64,000 nt of DNA from Sphingomonas sp. (GCF_004799495.1 NZ_SSMY01000006.1:248001-312000), one strand, 5' to 3'. Numbered from the stretch's first letter, positions 46,616 to 57,472 are shown. Numbers and translations are program-made. Notes: generated by a model not told the origin, from the letters alone.

Positions 46616-47805
46616 GCAACCTGCGCTTCGTCAACGCCCGGGTCGTGCGACCCGAGGGCACCGAGCCGGGCGAATTGCACGTCCGCGACGACGTGATCAC
46701 CAACGCCCATGCCAACGATGCCGAGACGATCGATTGCGGCGGCAAGACGCTCGCGCCGGGGATTATCGACTTCGGTGTATTCGCAATCGACCGCGCGGCG
46801 TTCCGCGCCGGAGGGATCGTCCGCGTCGGGCTGATGCCCGATCAGTCGCCGGTGCTCGACGACCCCGGCATCGTCCAGCGCGCTTCGCTGGTCGGCAAGC
46901 CGAAGCTGTGGATCCATCCGATCGCCGCTGCGACCAAGGGGCTCGCCGGGACCGATCTCGCCGAAATGGCAATCATGATGGGCGCGGGCGCGAAGGCCGT
47001 CTCGACCGGGCGGCGCTGGATCGCGGACTCGGGGGTGATGCGCAAAGTGCTGGCCTATGCCCGCGACCTCGATCTCGTGGTGATCACGCACGCCGAGGAT
47101 GGCGGGCTGACCGACGGCAAGGTCGCCACCGAGGGCGAGACCGCGACGCGGCTCGGCCTGCCCGCCGCGCCCGCGATCGCCGAAGCGCTGGCGATCGCGC
47201 GCGACGTGGCGCTGGCAGAAGATACCGGCGCGCGGCTGCACGTCCGCCAGGTCACGACCGCTGCCGGGTTCGACCTGATCCGCGCGGCCAAGCGGCGCGG
47301 CGTGCGCGTTACCTGCGGGATCACGCCTGCCCACCTGCTGCTGTCCGACAATGCGATGAGCGATTTCCGCACGTTCGCGCACCTCTCGCCGCCGTTGCGC
47401 GACGAAAGCGACCGTCAGGCGGCGCTGGCGGCGGTCAAGGACGGGACCGTCGACGTGCTGTGCTCGGGCCACGATCCGCGCGGTCCGGAGGAAAAACGCC
47501 TCCCCTTCGCCGACGCCGCCGAAGGTGCGTCGGGTGCGGAGACCCTACTTGCTTTGGGGCTGTCGCTCGAAATGCCGATCGAGCGCCTGTTCGCGCTGCT
47601 CGCGGCCAACCCGGCGGAATTGCTCGGGCTCGACTCGGGGACCCTCGCGCCCGGCATGCCCGCCGACCTGCTGCTGCTCGACGAGCACGCGCCGTGGCAG
47701 ATCAAGGGCGAGGCCATGACGGCAAGAGCCGGCAACACGCCGTTCGACGGGCTGCCGGCTCAAGGAAAGGTGCTTCGCCTGTGGAAGGGCGGCGCGGAAA
47801 TCTAG
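46612..47805 (+). CDS. pyrC': Non-catalytic dihydroorotase homolog (PyrC')
   Basis: A 397-residue amidohydrolase-fold protein clearly related to dihydroorotase ([63 protein letters not shown]). The metal-binding HxH that normally follows PGxxD is missing: the sequence is [13 protein letters not shown]. Without those ligands hydrolysis is unlikely. In Pseudomonas an inactive PyrC' encoded by a gene overlapping pyrB by four bases holds the ATCase dodecamer together, and the same gene order and ATGA overlap are seen here. An active PyrC must be encoded elsewhere. Confidence 0.85.
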   Translation: MSNLRFVNARVVRPEGTEPGELHVRDDVITNAHANDAETIDCGGKTLAPGIIDFGVFAIDRAAFRAGGIVRVGLMPDQSPVLDDPGIVQRASLVGKPKLWIHPIAAATKGLAGTDLAEMAIMMGAGAKAVSTGRRWIADSGVMRKVLAYARDLDLVVITHAEDGGLTDGKVATEGETATRLGLPAAPAIAEALAIARDVALAEDTGARLHVRQVTTAAGFDLIRAAKRRGVRVTCGITPAHLLLSDNAMSDFRTFAHLSPPLRDESDRQAALAAVKDGTVDVLCSGHDPRGPEEKRLPFADAAEGASGAETLLALGLSLEMPIERLFALLAANPAELLGLDSGTLAPGMPADLLLLDEHAPWQIKGEAMTARAGNTPFDGLPAQGKVLRLWKGGAEI

Positions 47806-47806
47806 C

Positions 47807-49108
47807 TTACTTCTTCGCCCAAGCCGCGGCCTTATCGCCCGCGCCGGCGCGGACGAAGCAGCGCCCGCCCTTGGCGCGATAGTTTGAGCACATCCGCTTT
47901 GCGCCGGCTTCGTCGAAGCCGCCGACTGACAGGCGATAATAGGTCTTGCCCGCAACGGTGACCGGCATGCCCTGCGGCACATAGCCCGAAAATGCGCGTG
48001 AGGCCCGCGCCCAGCCATCGCGAGCGACGCCCGCGCTGTCATAGGCACCGAGCTGGACAAAGAAATTGCCCTTACCCACGCTGACCTTGGAAGCGCCCGG
48101 GGTGGTTATGGCAGCGACCGGAGGTTTGACGAAATTTCTGGATTTGACAGGCACGATACCGACTGCCGGCTTGACGGCCTTGACCGGCAGCGGCTGCACA
48201 ACTTCAGCACGCGGCGCGAAAACGACGCCCGACACGGCGGGCTTCGGCAAGACCATCGGGTCGGCGACTGGTGCGGGCGCGGAGACCACGGCCGCGACGA
48301 CCGGCGCAGGCGCCGGCGCCTCGACCACGACCGGCGTCGGCGCGACGGCGGCAACGGCTACCGGCGCGGGCGCGTTGAGCGCCAGCGCGACCGGCTGACC
48401 CGGATCGTTTGCCGGACTCACGCCGAGCAGCGCCGCGACCTGGTCGGCGCGACCGGTCGGGCGCGCGAACGCCGCCCAGTCCTGCAGGCGCTGATCGGTT
48501 TCGGTCGGCGACAGGTCCATGCTGGCGACGATCTTGGCATCCTGCCAACGGCCCGCCAGCGCGAGACTGAGCGCGAGGTTCTGGCGCAGCTTGGCATCGG
48601 CGCCGGGCTGGCGTGCGACCGGCAGCATCAGGTCGACCGCGGCGGCCGGGTCGCCGGCCAGCGCCAGCGCGAGCCCGCGATCGCTGATTGAAATGGCCCC
48701 CGAATTGGCGTCGAGCGTGCGGCGCGCGCCTTGCCAGTCGCCATCGGCGATCTGCGCGAGCGCGAGATTGAGCGCGACCTTGCCCTCGCCCGGCGACAGG
48801 CTGAGCGAATCGTTGAGCGCGGTGCTGGCCGAGCCGAACCGACCGGCAAGCAGATAGGCCTGACCCAACAGCGCGCGATACTCGGCCGATTGCGGCTGCA
48901 TCGCGACGGCGAGCTCGGCATAACGCACCGCTTCACCGGCATTGCGCTTCGCCAGCGCCTTCGACGCCTTCGCGGCATCGTCGCGCGCGGCCGCGGCCAT
49001 CTGCGCGGCGCTGCGTTCGCCCGCCACCGCGACGCCTTCGACCAGACCACCGAACGCGACGCAGAGCGCCAGCGCCGACAGGCCGGTTTTCAGACCCTTG
49101 CTGTTCAT
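47807..49108 (-). CDS. TPR-like and SPOR-domain envelope protein
   Basis: A 433-residue secreted protein. A signal peptide (LKTGLSALALCVAFGGLVEGVAVAG) precedes TPR-like helical repeats (AGEAVRYAELAVAMQPQ, then KVALNLALAQIADG; residues about 30-215), a Val/Ala/Pro linker (about 230-330), and a C-terminal SPOR domain (NFFVQLGAYDSAGVARDGW ... YYRLSVGGF). SPOR domains bind denuded septal peptidoglycan. GGGGG seven bases upstream picks the ATG at 49108. It is the last gene of a parA-led run. Confidence 0.83.
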   Translation of the reverse strand: MNSKGLKTGLSALALCVAFGGLVEGVAVAGERSAAQMAAAARDDAAKASKALAKRNAGEAVRYAELAVAMQPQSAEYRALLGQAYLLAGRFGSASTALNDSLSLSPGEGKVALNLALAQIADGDWQGARRTLDANSGAISISDRGLALALAGDPAAAVDLMLPVARQPGADAKLRQNLALSLALAGRWQDAKIVASMDLSPTETDQRLQDWAAFARPTGRADQVAALLGVSPANDPGQPVALALNAPAPVAVAAVAPTPVVVEAPAPAPVVAAVVSAPAPVADPMVLPKPAVSGVVFAPRAEVVQPLPVKAVKPAVGIVPVKSRNFVKPPVAAITTPGASKVSVGKGNFFVQLGAYDSAGVARDGWARASRAFSGYVPQGMPVTVAGKTYYRLSVGGFDEAGAKRMCSNYRAKGGRCFVRAGAGDKAAAWAKK

Positions 49109-49122
49109 GGTCATACCCCCGT

Positions 49123-49719
49123 TCAACCCTTGGCCCGAACCGGCACCTGGCGCGCCAGGTCGTCGACTTCGGGAACGCTTTCCAGAAACGCGTCCAATGC
49201 TTCGGTCACCAGCATCTGCGCCGATCGCCCGGCGAGCGCGCTCGCGAGCCGCAGGCGGAGATGACGGTCCTCGTCGAGCCGAAGCGTGAACGCTGCCTTG
49301 TTCTTGTGCCGCGTCTCGCGCGCCAGCCGGCCGGCGGTCGCGACCGACACCGGGCGGCGGACGATCGAGACGACCTCGGCCGGCTCGTGCACCGGTGCCT
49401 CGATCGTCACGTCGTGCTCGTCGGGGACCGCGTCGATCACCGGCGGTTCGAATTCTTCCTTCAGCTGGCGGCGCTGCGCGAGCACCGGCGGCACACCCTC
49501 GGGCGGCGCGACGATTGCGTCTTCGGCGTTCAGCGGGTGGATATCGGCTTCGGGCTCGTGAATCTGCCCCATGTCGTTCCAGCCGAGATCGTCGAGACCG
49601 CCGGCCAGCGACGCATAGCCGCCGGTGAAGCCCTGCGGCCGCATCGCGGGGCGCGCATGACCCTTGCGGGCGAGCAGGCCCGAGGACAGCGAGGCGAAGG
49701 ATTTGGGTTCGCTCATCAT
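49123..49719 (-). CDS. Putative ribbon-helix-helix partner of the ParA ATPase
   Basis: A 198-residue protein of uncertain role. The long N-terminal part is polar and probably disordered (SLSSGLLARKGHARP, GYASLAGGLDDLGW). The last 55 residues (AAFTLRLDEDRHLRLRLASALAGRS, then QMLVTEALDAFL) look like a ribbon-helix-helix DNA-binding domain of the CopG/ParG type. Placed 11 bases behind a ParA gene, it may be its DNA-binding partner in place of a ParB. Two adjacent ATGs (49719, 49716) are possible; GGGGG lies just upstream. Confidence 0.62.
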   Translation of the reverse strand: MMSEPKSFASLSSGLLARKGHARPAMRPQGFTGGYASLAGGLDDLGWNDMGQIHEPEADIHPLNAEDAIVAPPEGVPPVLAQRRQLKEEFEPPVIDAVPDEHDVTIEAPVHEPAEVVSIVRRPVSVATAGRLARETRHKNKAAFTLRLDEDRHLRLRLASALAGRSAQMLVTEALDAFLESVPEVDDLARQVPVRAKG

Positions 49720-49730
49720 CGCGCCCCCTT

Positions 49731-50453
49731 TCAGTTCGTCACGCGGCGGCCGAAGCCACCGCCCGCGGCGGGACGCTGCATCCCGAAGGTCGACGGCACC
49801 GCGGTGGGGGCTGCGAACACGGTGCGGCGGAAATTCTTTTCGAGGCGGTCGGCGATATAGCCCCACAGTTCGCGGACTTCGCCGGCGGAGCGGCCGTTGG
49901 GGTCGACCTCCATCACGGTGCGACCGTCGATCATCGACGCGGCGAAATCGGTGCGGTGGTGGATCGTGATCGGGGCGACGGTGCCGTGCTGCGACAGCGC
50001 GACCGCGGCTTCGGAGGTGATCTTGGCCTTGGGCGTCGCGGCGTTGACCACGAAGATCAGCGGCTTGCCCGCGCGCTCGCACAGATCGACCGTGGCGCCG
50101 ACGGCGCGGAGGTCATGCGGGCTGGGACGCGTCGGGATGACGATCAGCTCGGCTACCTGGATGACGCTCTGGATCGCCATGGTGATGGCGGGCGGCGTGT
50201 CGATCACCGCCATCTTGAAGCCCTGCTGCCGCAGCACTTCGAGGTCGGCGGCGAGCCGCGCGACGGTGGTCTGCGCGAACGCCGGATATTCGTCCGATCG
50301 CTCGTTCCACCAGTCCGAGAGCGACCCCTGCGGGTCGATATCGATCAGCACGACGGGGCCGGCGCCGGCGAGCTGTGCCTGCACCGCCAGGTGCCCAGAC
50401 AGCGTCGTCTTGCCCGATCCGCCTTTCTGCGATGCCATCGCGAGAACGCGCAT
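49731..50453 (-). CDS. ParA-family ATPase
   Basis: A 240-residue P-loop ATPase with the deviant Walker A KGGSGKTT (residues about 10-17), Walker A' LIDIDPQGSLS, and the switch-II AVIDTPPA. It lacks an N-terminal DNA-binding domain, like small plasmid or chromosomal ParA and MipZ-like proteins. No ParB is nearby. Followed by a predicted RHH protein and a SPOR protein, it might position a DNA segment or an envelope complex. It is not one of the usual parAB pair near gidAB. Confidence 0.9.
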   Translation of the reverse strand: MRVLAMASQKGGSGKTTLSGHLAVQAQLAGAGPVVLIDIDPQGSLSDWWNERSDEYPAFAQTTVARLAADLEVLRQQGFKMAVIDTPPAITMAIQSVIQVAELIVIPTRPSPHDLRAVGATVDLCERAGKPLIFVVNAATPKAKITSEAAVALSQHGTVAPITIHHRTDFAASMIDGRTVMEVDPNGRSAGEVRELWGYIADRLEKNFRRTVFAAPTAVPSTFGMQRPAAGGGFGRRVTN

Positions 50454-50593
50454 TGATCCTGTAACTCCCCGCTATTCGTGAAAGCGAGGTGCCATGCGGG
50501 GGCCTAAGAACAGGTTAACGGAACAGTTATTGCTCGCCGTCGATCGCGGGGGCATGATGCGGACCAGGGTTTAGCTGGGCGGGACTGAGTATT

Positions 50594-51640
50594 ATGCGAA
50601 CGCTGATCGGCGCTGCGGCGCTTTCCCTCATGGTCATCGCGGGCGTGCCGGCGCTGGCCGATACCAAGGCCGGGGTCGATGCGTGGAACCGCGGCGACTA
50701 CACCACCGCGGTCGCCGAATGGCGCAAGGCGGCGATCGCCGGCGACGCCGACGCGCAGTTCAACCTGGCGCAGGCCTACAAGCTCGGGCGCGGCGTGCCG
50801 GTCGACCTGCCGATGGCGGAAAGCTGGTACCGCAAGGCGGCGTTGCAGGGGCATCCGCAGGCCGAGGACAATTACGGGCTCGCGCTGTTCCAGGACGGCA
50901 AGCGCGACGAGGCGGTGCCGTGGCTGGAGAAGGCGGTCGCGCGGGGCGAGCCACGCGCACAGCTCGTACTCGGCACGATGCTGTTCAATGGCGACAGCGT
51001 GCCGCGCGACTGGGTGCGCGCCTACGCCTTGCTCCAGCGGTCGTCGCAGGCGGGGTTGCCGCAAGGATCGCAGACGCTGGCGGAGATGGACAAGTACATC
51101 CCCGACGACCAGCGCCAGGCCGGGATCGCGATGGCGCGGCAGATGGAGGCGCAGGTCGGACGGCCCAATTACAGCGGCGAGGTCGCCGGCGGCAGCGACG
51201 CCCCGCCGCGCCCCGCGATCGCGACGATCGACGTGCCGCCGAGCCGTCCGGGCGCGACCTATCCGCAGCCCGGCGCCAAGCCGCCCAAGGGCAAGCCGCC
51301 GGTCGTCGTCGTGGCGCCGGCGACCCGGCCCGTCCCGCGCCCGGTCGTCGCACCACCATCGCCGCCACAGCCCGCGCCGCCGAAGGTCGTCGTTAAACCC
51401 GCGCCCAAGCCCGTCCCCGTCGCGACCGGCGGCGGCTGGCGCGTCCAGCTCGGCGCGTTCGGCGATCCCAGCAATGCACACAAATTATGGAGCCAGGTCG
51501 CGGGCCGCTTCCCGGGCCGCCAGCCGAGCTTCGTCAAGGCGGGGGCGCTGACCAGGCTGCTGGTCGGCCCGTATGCGTCGAAGGGCGAAGCGGCGGGCGC
51601 GTGCGGCGCGGTCAAGCCGTGCGTGCCAGTCGCGTCCTGA
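50594..51640 (+). CDS. Sel1-repeat and SPOR-domain protein
   Basis: A 348-residue secreted protein. After a signal peptide (ALSLMVIAGVPALA) there are Sel1-like repeats (DYTTAVAEWRKAAIAGDADAQF, GRGVPVDLPMAESWYRKAA and further copies to about residue 190), then a Pro-rich linker and a C-terminal SPOR domain (WRVQLGAFGDPSNAHKLW). It probably binds septal peptidoglycan. It diverges from parA across 140 bases and resembles in layout the SPOR protein at 47807, suggesting a paired function in division or envelope maintenance. Confidence 0.87.
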   Translation: MRTLIGAAALSLMVIAGVPALADTKAGVDAWNRGDYTTAVAEWRKAAIAGDADAQFNLAQAYKLGRGVPVDLPMAESWYRKAALQGHPQAEDNYGLALFQDGKRDEAVPWLEKAVARGEPRAQLVLGTMLFNGDSVPRDWVRAYALLQRSSQAGLPQGSQTLAEMDKYIPDDQRQAGIAMARQMEAQVGRPNYSGEVAGGSDAPPRPAIATIDVPPSRPGATYPQPGAKPPKGKPPVVVVAPATRPVPRPVVAPPSPPQPAPPKVVVKPAPKPVPVATGGGWRVQLGAFGDPSNAHKLWSQVAGRFPGRQPSFVKAGALTRLLVGPYASKGEAAGACGAVKPCVPVAS

Positions 51641-51647
51641 CCGGACG

Positions 51648-52004
51648 ATGGGTCGCTGGTACACGCGCGCGATCGTCCCGGTCGCGGACGTCCAACGGTC
51701 GGTCGATTTCTATGCACGGCTAGGGTTTGACGAAGACTGGCGGCACGCCGAGGGCGATGAGCTACTCGTCGCGCAAGTGTCTCGGCAGGGTTGCGAATTG
51801 CTGCTGTCGTGCCAATGGCCCAAGCGGAACGGCCAGGCGCTGACGTTCATCTCTCTCGATGACGATGAGATTGATGGGGTGCGCGAGCAATTCGAGCGAG
51901 CGGGCATTGCGGTGCGCGACGGGCATTGGGGCTATCGGGTGATGATCGTCGACGATCCCGACGGCAACCAGTTGCTCTTTCCCTATTCGCAGGCGCGCAG
52001 CTGA
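51648..52004 (+). CDS. VOC-family (glyoxalase/bleomycin-resistance) protein
   Basis: A 118-residue single-domain VOC protein: YTRAIVPVADVQRSVDFYARLGF at the start and MIVDDPDGNQLLFPY at the end, with the Glu/Asp positions of metal-binding members only partly present. Bleomycin resistance, glyoxalase or other roles cannot be separated by sequence. It starts 7 bases after the previous gene, on the same strand. Confidence 0.85.
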   Translation: MGRWYTRAIVPVADVQRSVDFYARLGFDEDWRHAEGDELLVAQVSRQGCELLLSCQWPKRNGQALTFISLDDDEIDGVREQFERAGIAVRDGHWGYRVMIVDDPDGNQLLFPYSQARS

Positions 52005-52008
52005 GCGC

Positions 52009-52884
52009 TCAGGCGACCGCCCAATCCTTCCGCGCCACACCTTGCGCGAACAGCAGCGCGGTTAGGTCGCCATGATCGATCTGCGCACCGGCCGCTTCCG
52101 CCACGACGGGCTTCGCGTGATAGGCAACCCCCAACCCCGCCTGCGTGATCATCGCGAGGTCGTTGGCGCCGTCGCCGACCGCCAGCGTTTCCTCGCGCGC
52201 GATTCCTAAAGTCAGCATCGCCTCCGATAGCGTCGCGAGCTTGGTCGCGGAATCGACGATTGGCTTGGCCACCGTGCCGGTGAGCTTGCCGTCCACCACC
52301 TCCAGCACGTTGGCGATCGCGCGGGTAAAGCCGATCTCGCGCGCCACCGGTTCGGCGAAACGGGTGAAGCCGCCCGACACCAGGATCGCGGTCGCGCCCC
52401 AGCCGTGCATCGTGCGGATCAGCGCGCTCGCGCCGGGCATGATCTTGACGCGTTCGGACAGGCAGCGACCGATCACAGCCTCATCCATCCCCTTGAGCAG
52501 CGCCACCCGCGCGTCGAGCGCTTCGCCGAAATCCATTTCGCCGCGCATCGCTGCCTCAGTCACCGCGGCGACCTCGGCCTTGATCCCGGCATAATCGGCG
52601 AGCTCGTCGATGCATTCGACGGTGATCATCGTCGAATCCATGTCGGCGACGATCAGCTTCTTGCGGCGATGCTCGGCGGGCTGGACGACGACGTCCCACG
52701 CGCCCTGCCCCTCCAGCGCGGCGCGCGCGGCGGCCAGGTCGCGGCCGAATTGCAGGTCACACGCCTCGCCCTCCTCGACCCACACTTCCGCGACCGGCAG
52801 GCACCCCGCCGCGTCGAGCCGGTCGCGCGCGGCGGACACCTCGCCCTGCGGCAACGTGGCGGCTATCAGCGTCGCGATGAACAA
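52009..52884 (-). CDS. serB: Phosphoserine phosphatase
   Basis: A 291-residue SerB. The HAD nucleophile motif is VADMDSTMI with Asp-Met-Asp, followed by [22 protein letters not shown] and [12 protein letters not shown]. An N-terminal ACT-like region (about residues 1-80) precedes it. It makes serine from phosphoserine. The start is TTG at 52884 (FIATLIA), and its first bases overlap those of divergent miaA. Confidence 0.93.
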   Translation of the reverse strand: MFIATLIAATLPQGEVSAARDRLDAAGCLPVAEVWVEEGEACDLQFGRDLAAARAALEGQGAWDVVVQPAEHRRKKLIVADMDSTMITVECIDELADYAGIKAEVAAVTEAAMRGEMDFGEALDARVALLKGMDEAVIGRCLSERVKIMPGASALIRTMHGWGATAILVSGGFTRFAEPVAREIGFTRAIANVLEVVDGKLTGTVAKPIVDSATKLATLSEAMLTLGIAREETLAVGDGANDLAMITQAGLGVAYHAKPVVAEAAGAQIDHGDLTALLFAQGVARKDWAVA

Positions 52885-53800
52885 GCAGGACCTCCCGAAA
52901 GTCGCGCTCATCGCAGGGCCGACCGCGAGCGGCAAGTCCGCGCTCGCGCTGATGCTGGCGGAGGAGCACGGCGGGACGATCATCAACGCCGACAGCGCGC
53001 AAGTGTATCGCGACCTGCGCATCGTGACCGCGCGGCCGTCGGCGGCGGAGGAAGCGCGCGCGCCGCACCGGCTGTTCGGGCATGTCGACGCCGCCGATAC
53101 CGGCTATTCGGCGGCGCGCTGGGCAAGCGAGGCGCGCGAGGCGATCGACGCGGCGGTGGCGGCGGGAAGCCTGCCGATCCTGGTCGGCGGGACCGGGCTC
53201 TATCTGCGCACGCTGATCGACGGTATCGCACCGGTGCCCGAGATCGATCCCGCGATCCGGGCCGAGGCGCGCGCGATGCCGGTGGCCGAAGCCCATGCCG
53301 CTCTGGCGAAGATGGACCCCGAGCAGGCGGCGAACCTCAGCCCCACCGACACCACGCGCGTGGCCCGCGCGCTGGAGGTGATCCGTTCTACGGGTAAATC
53401 GATTGCAGACTGGCGGCGCGAGCGCGTCGGCGGGATCGGCGACCGGGTCGACCTGCGCGCGCTGATCCTGTTGCCCCCGCGCGAATGGCTTAACGAGCGG
53501 ATCGACAGGCGCTTTGCGGCGATGGTCGACGAGGGCGCGATGGATGAGGTCGCCGCTCTGGTCGCGCGCGAGGACGTGCCGCTCGACGCGCCGATCCGCC
53601 GGGCGATCGGGCTGCCCGAACTTGCCGCCGCCGCGCTCGGCACGATCACGCTCGCCGAAGCGATCGAGCGTGCCAGCCTTGCAACGCGGCAATACGCCAA
53701 GCGCCAATATACCTGGTTTCGCAACCAGCCACCCCCGACGTGGCGGCGAACGGCTGCGACAGAAAATGTCCCAAATCTTCATGAAATAGATATTAAATAA
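52877..53800 (+). CDS. miaA: tRNA dimethylallyltransferase
   Basis: A 307-residue Mia[16 protein letters not shown] is the P-loop, [13 protein letters not shown] and [14 protein letters not shown] are family motifs, and [14 protein letters not shown] lies near the C-terminus. It adds dimethylallyl to A37 of UNN-decoding tRNAs. ATG at 52877 means that its first eight bases are also the first eight of serB on the other strand, so each gene's promoter must lie inside the other's coding region. The 3' end is unusually AT-rich. Confidence 0.95.
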   Translation: MNKQDLPKVALIAGPTASGKSALALMLAEEHGGTIINADSAQVYRDLRIVTARPSAAEEARAPHRLFGHVDAADTGYSAARWASEAREAIDAAVAAGSLPILVGGTGLYLRTLIDGIAPVPEIDPAIRAEARAMPVAEAHAALAKMDPEQAANLSPTDTTRVARALEVIRSTGKSIADWRRERVGGIGDRVDLRALILLPPREWLNERIDRRFAAMVDEGAMDEVAALVAREDVPLDAPIRRAIGLPELAAAALGTITLAEAIERASLATRQYAKRQYTWFRNQPPPTWRRTAATENVPNLHEIDIK

Positions 53801-53812
53801 TTCCATTGGCGA

Positions 53813-53841
53813 TTGACGTGTAGTTTTCCTACCCGTAGAGC
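53813..53841 (+). promoter_or_regulatory. Candidate ilvB promoter
   Basis: TTGACG (53813-53818), 17-base spacer, TAGAGC (53836-53841). The -35 is strong and the -10 weak. It lies 45 bases in front of the GTG start. Confidence 0.4.
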
Positions 53842-53873
53842 GCCGCCACCGCCATTATGTTGCGCGTGCGAAC

Positions 53874-53880
53874 AAAGGAG
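53874..53880 (+). promoter_or_regulatory. Ribosome binding site deciding the ilvB start
   Basis: AAAGGAG, six bases before GTG at 53887. It rules against an in-frame ATG at 53857, which has no such site. Confidence 0.7.
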
Positions 53881-53886
53881 CCTGTC

Positions 53887-55635
53887 GTGGCCGAGAAGAG
53901 TGGAGCCGATATCCTGATCGAGGCGCTATGCGATCTCGGCGTGGAGGTCGTGTTCGGCTATCCCGGCGGCGCGGTGCTCCCGATCTACGACGCGTTGTTC
54001 AAGCAGGATCGCATCCGCCACATCCTCGTCCGCCACGAACAGGCGGCGACGCATGCGGCGGAGGGTTATGCGCGCTCGACTGGCAAGCCCGGCGTCGTGC
54101 TCGTCACCTCCGGCCCGGGCGCGACCAACGCCGTCACCGGGATCACCGACGCGCTGATGGATTCGATCCCGATGGTGGTCATCACCGGTCAGGTGCCGAC
54201 CGCGCTGATCGGGACCGATGCGTTCCAGGAGGCCGATACGGTCGGCATCACGCGGCACTGCACCAAGCACAATTATCTGGTGAAGGACCCGGCGAGGCTG
54301 GGCACGACGATCCACGAGGCGTTCCATATCGCCACCTCGGGCCGCCCCGGACCAGTGGTCGTCGACATTCCCAAGGACGTACAGGTCGCGACCGCCCGCT
54401 ACACCAAGCCTGGCCCGATCCAGCACAAGACCTATCGCCCGCGCGTGAAGGCCGACCCGGCGGAGATCGAGGCGGTGGTCGACATGCTCGCCGCCGCCGA
54501 ACGCCCGGTCCTTTACACCGGTGGCGGCGTTATCAACGCCGGTCCGGGCGCGTCGCAATTGCTGCGTGAGCTGGCCAAGATCACCGGCGCGCCGGTCACC
54601 TCGACGCTAATGGGTCTCGGCGCCTACCCCGCCTCGTCCGAGCAATGGCTCGGCATGCTCGGCATGCACGGGACGTTCGAAGCCAATTGGGCGATGAACC
54701 AGGCTGATTTGATCGTCGCGCTCGGCGCGCGGTTCGACGACCGCGTGACCGGGCGGCTCGACGCCTTCGCGCCCAACGCGCGCAAGGTGCATATCGATAT
54801 CGACCGCTCGAGCATCAACAAGAACGTCCGCGTCGACCTGTCGATCGTGGCGGACGCGGGCCGCGCGCTGGAGGACATGGTCCGCGTGTGGAAAGCGCGC
54901 CAGCACCCCAAGCCCGACACCGCCGAATGGTGGCGCCGCATCCGCGGCTGGCGCGCGATCAAGTGCCTCGATTTCCCGGAGAGCGATCCCCAGGCGATCA
55001 TGCCGCAACGCGCGATCCGCGCGCTGTGGGAAGCGACGCACAAACAATCCCCGATCATCACCACCGAGGTCGGCCAGCACCAGATGTGGGCCGCGCAGCA
55101 TTTCGGGTTCGAGGCGCCCAACAAGTGGCTGACCTCGGGCGGGCTCGGCACGATGGGCTACGGCATGCCCGCGGCGATCGGCGCGCAACTCGGCAATCCC
55201 AAGGCGCTGGTCATCGACATCGCCGGCGAAGCGTCGATCCAGATGAACATCCAGGAACTGGCGACCGCGACGCAATACCGCCTGCCGGTCAAGGTGTTCA
55301 TCCTCAACAACGAATATATGGGGATGGTCCGCCAGTGGCAGGAACTGACCTACGAAAGCCGCTATTCGTCGAGCTACAGCGATGCGCTGCCCGATTTCGT
55401 GAAGCTCGCGGAGGCGTACGGCTGGAAGGGCATCCGCATTGACACTCGCGATCAGCTCGACGACGGCATCGCCGACATGCTCGCGCATGACGGCCCGGTG
55501 ATGGTCGATTGCCGCGTCTCGCAGCTCGCCAATTGCTTCCCGATGATCCCGTCGGGCGCCGCGCATACCGACATGATCCTCCAGGCCGCCGAAGTCTCCG
55601 GCACGATGGACGACGAGGCGAAGGCGCTGGTCTGA
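53887..55635 (+). CDS. ilvB: Acetolactate synthase large subunit
   Basis: A 582-residue thiamine-dependent enzyme. FGYPGGAVLPIYD and VRHEQAATHAAEGYAR contain the catalytic Glu, TSGPGATNAVTGI follows, and the cofactor motif DIAGEASIQMNIQELATA leads to FILNNEYMGMVRQW. It joins two pyruvates (or pyruvate and 2-ketobutyrate) at the start of valine, leucine and isoleucine synthesis. The start is GTG at 53887, chosen by its ribosome site. The regulatory subunit gene overlaps its stop by one base. Confidence 0.96.
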   Translation: MAEKSGADILIEALCDLGVEVVFGYPGGAVLPIYDALFKQDRIRHILVRHEQAATHAAEGYARSTGKPGVVLVTSGPGATNAVTGITDALMDSIPMVVITGQVPTALIGTDAFQEADTVGITRHCTKHNYLVKDPARLGTTIHEAFHIATSGRPGPVVVDIPKDVQVATARYTKPGPIQHKTYRPRVKADPAEIEAVVDMLAAAERPVLYTGGGVINAGPGASQLLRELAKITGAPVTSTLMGLGAYPASSEQWLGMLGMHGTFEANWAMNQADLIVALGARFDDRVTGRLDAFAPNARKVHIDIDRSSINKNVRVDLSIVADAGRALEDMVRVWKARQHPKPDTAEWWRRIRGWRAIKCLDFPESDPQAIMPQRAIRALWEATHKQSPIITTEVGQHQMWAAQHFGFEAPNKWLTSGGLGTMGYGMPAAIGAQLGNPKALVIDIAGEASIQMNIQELATATQYRLPVKVFILNNEYMGMVRQWQELTYESRYSSSYSDALPDFVKLAEAYGWKGIRIDTRDQLDDGIADMLAHDGPVMVDCRVSQLANCFPMIPSGAAHTDMILQAAEVSGTMDDEAKALV

Positions 55636-56150
55636 TGCACATCAGGGAAGAAGCGACCGAGCGCCACACGCTGGCGGTGATCGTCGACAACGAGCCGGGC
55701 ATCCTGGCGCGGATCGCCGGACTGTTCACCGCGCGCGGCTACAATATCGAGAGCCTGACTGTGAGCGAGATCACCGAGGACAAGTCCGTCAGCCGGATCA
55801 CGATTGTGACCTCGGCCAGCGCGCACGTGCTCGAACAGATCACCGCGCAGCTCGACCGGTTGGTGCCCGTCCACAAGGTCCACGACCTCACCGCCGAGGG
55901 CGATCACGTCGAGCGCGAGCTGGCGCTGGTGAAGGTCGCCGGGACCGGCGATCACCGGATCGAGGCGTTGCGGCTGGCCGACGTGTACCGCGCGCGCGTG
56001 GTCGATGCGACGACGTCGAGCTTCGTGTTCGAGGTGACCGGCGGGACCGGAAAGATCGACACGTTCGTCGAACTGATGCGCGAAGTCGGCCTGATCGAGG
56101 TCGCGCGGACGGGTATCGTTGCGATATCGCGGGGGAAAGAGGCGGCGTAG
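55635..56150 (+). CDS. ilvN: Acetolactate synthase small (regulatory) subunit
   Basis: A 171-residue subunit. The N-terminal ACT domain is RHTLAVIVDNEPGILARIAGLFTARGYNIESL, the rest matches the usual C-terminal domain (ALVKVAGTGDHRIEALRLADVYRARVVD). It confers valine feedback on IlvB. The ATG overlaps the ilvB stop (TGATG). The next gene, ilvC, lies 162 bases on, behind a palindromic repeat. Confidence 0.95.
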   Translation: MHIREEATERHTLAVIVDNEPGILARIAGLFTARGYNIESLTVSEITEDKSVSRITIVTSASAHVLEQITAQLDRLVPVHKVHDLTAEGDHVERELALVKVAGTGDHRIEALRLADVYRARVVDATTSSFVFEVTGGTGKIDTFVELMREVGLIEVARTGIVAISRGKEAA

Positions 56151-56152
56151 AA

Positions 56153-57332
<1,180 letters not shown>

Positions 57333-57340
57333 TTTCCCTG

Positions 57341-57420
57341 ACCGTCACCCCGGCACAAGCTGGGGTTGAGATGACCGAACGATAGCCGCTTGCGATCCCC
57401 GCTTTCGCGGGGATGACGGG
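57341..57420. repeat. REP-like palindromic repeat, family 1 (copy 4, diverged)
   Basis: GTCACCCCGGCACAAGCTGGGGT at one end and ATCCCCGC-TTTC-GCGGGGAT, then GACGG, at the other. The right half is a perfect eight-base stem. Relationship to the other three copies is through the GTCA/TGAC edges and hairpin plan, not through the exact arms. Confidence 0.65.
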
Positions 57421-57472
57421 TATGGGCGAGGTAGTTAGAACGGTCCTACAACGATTTCGCCGGAGACCGACG

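Noticed and set aside
49731..50453. Chromosome partition ParA of the parAB-parS system
   Set aside because: No ParB or parS-like site (TGTTTCACGTGAAACA type) was seen nearby and the neighbours differ.
53857..53886. Upstream in-frame ATG for ilvB
   Set aside because: AAAGGAG is correctly placed for GTG at 53887 and would lie inside the coding region if 53857 were used.
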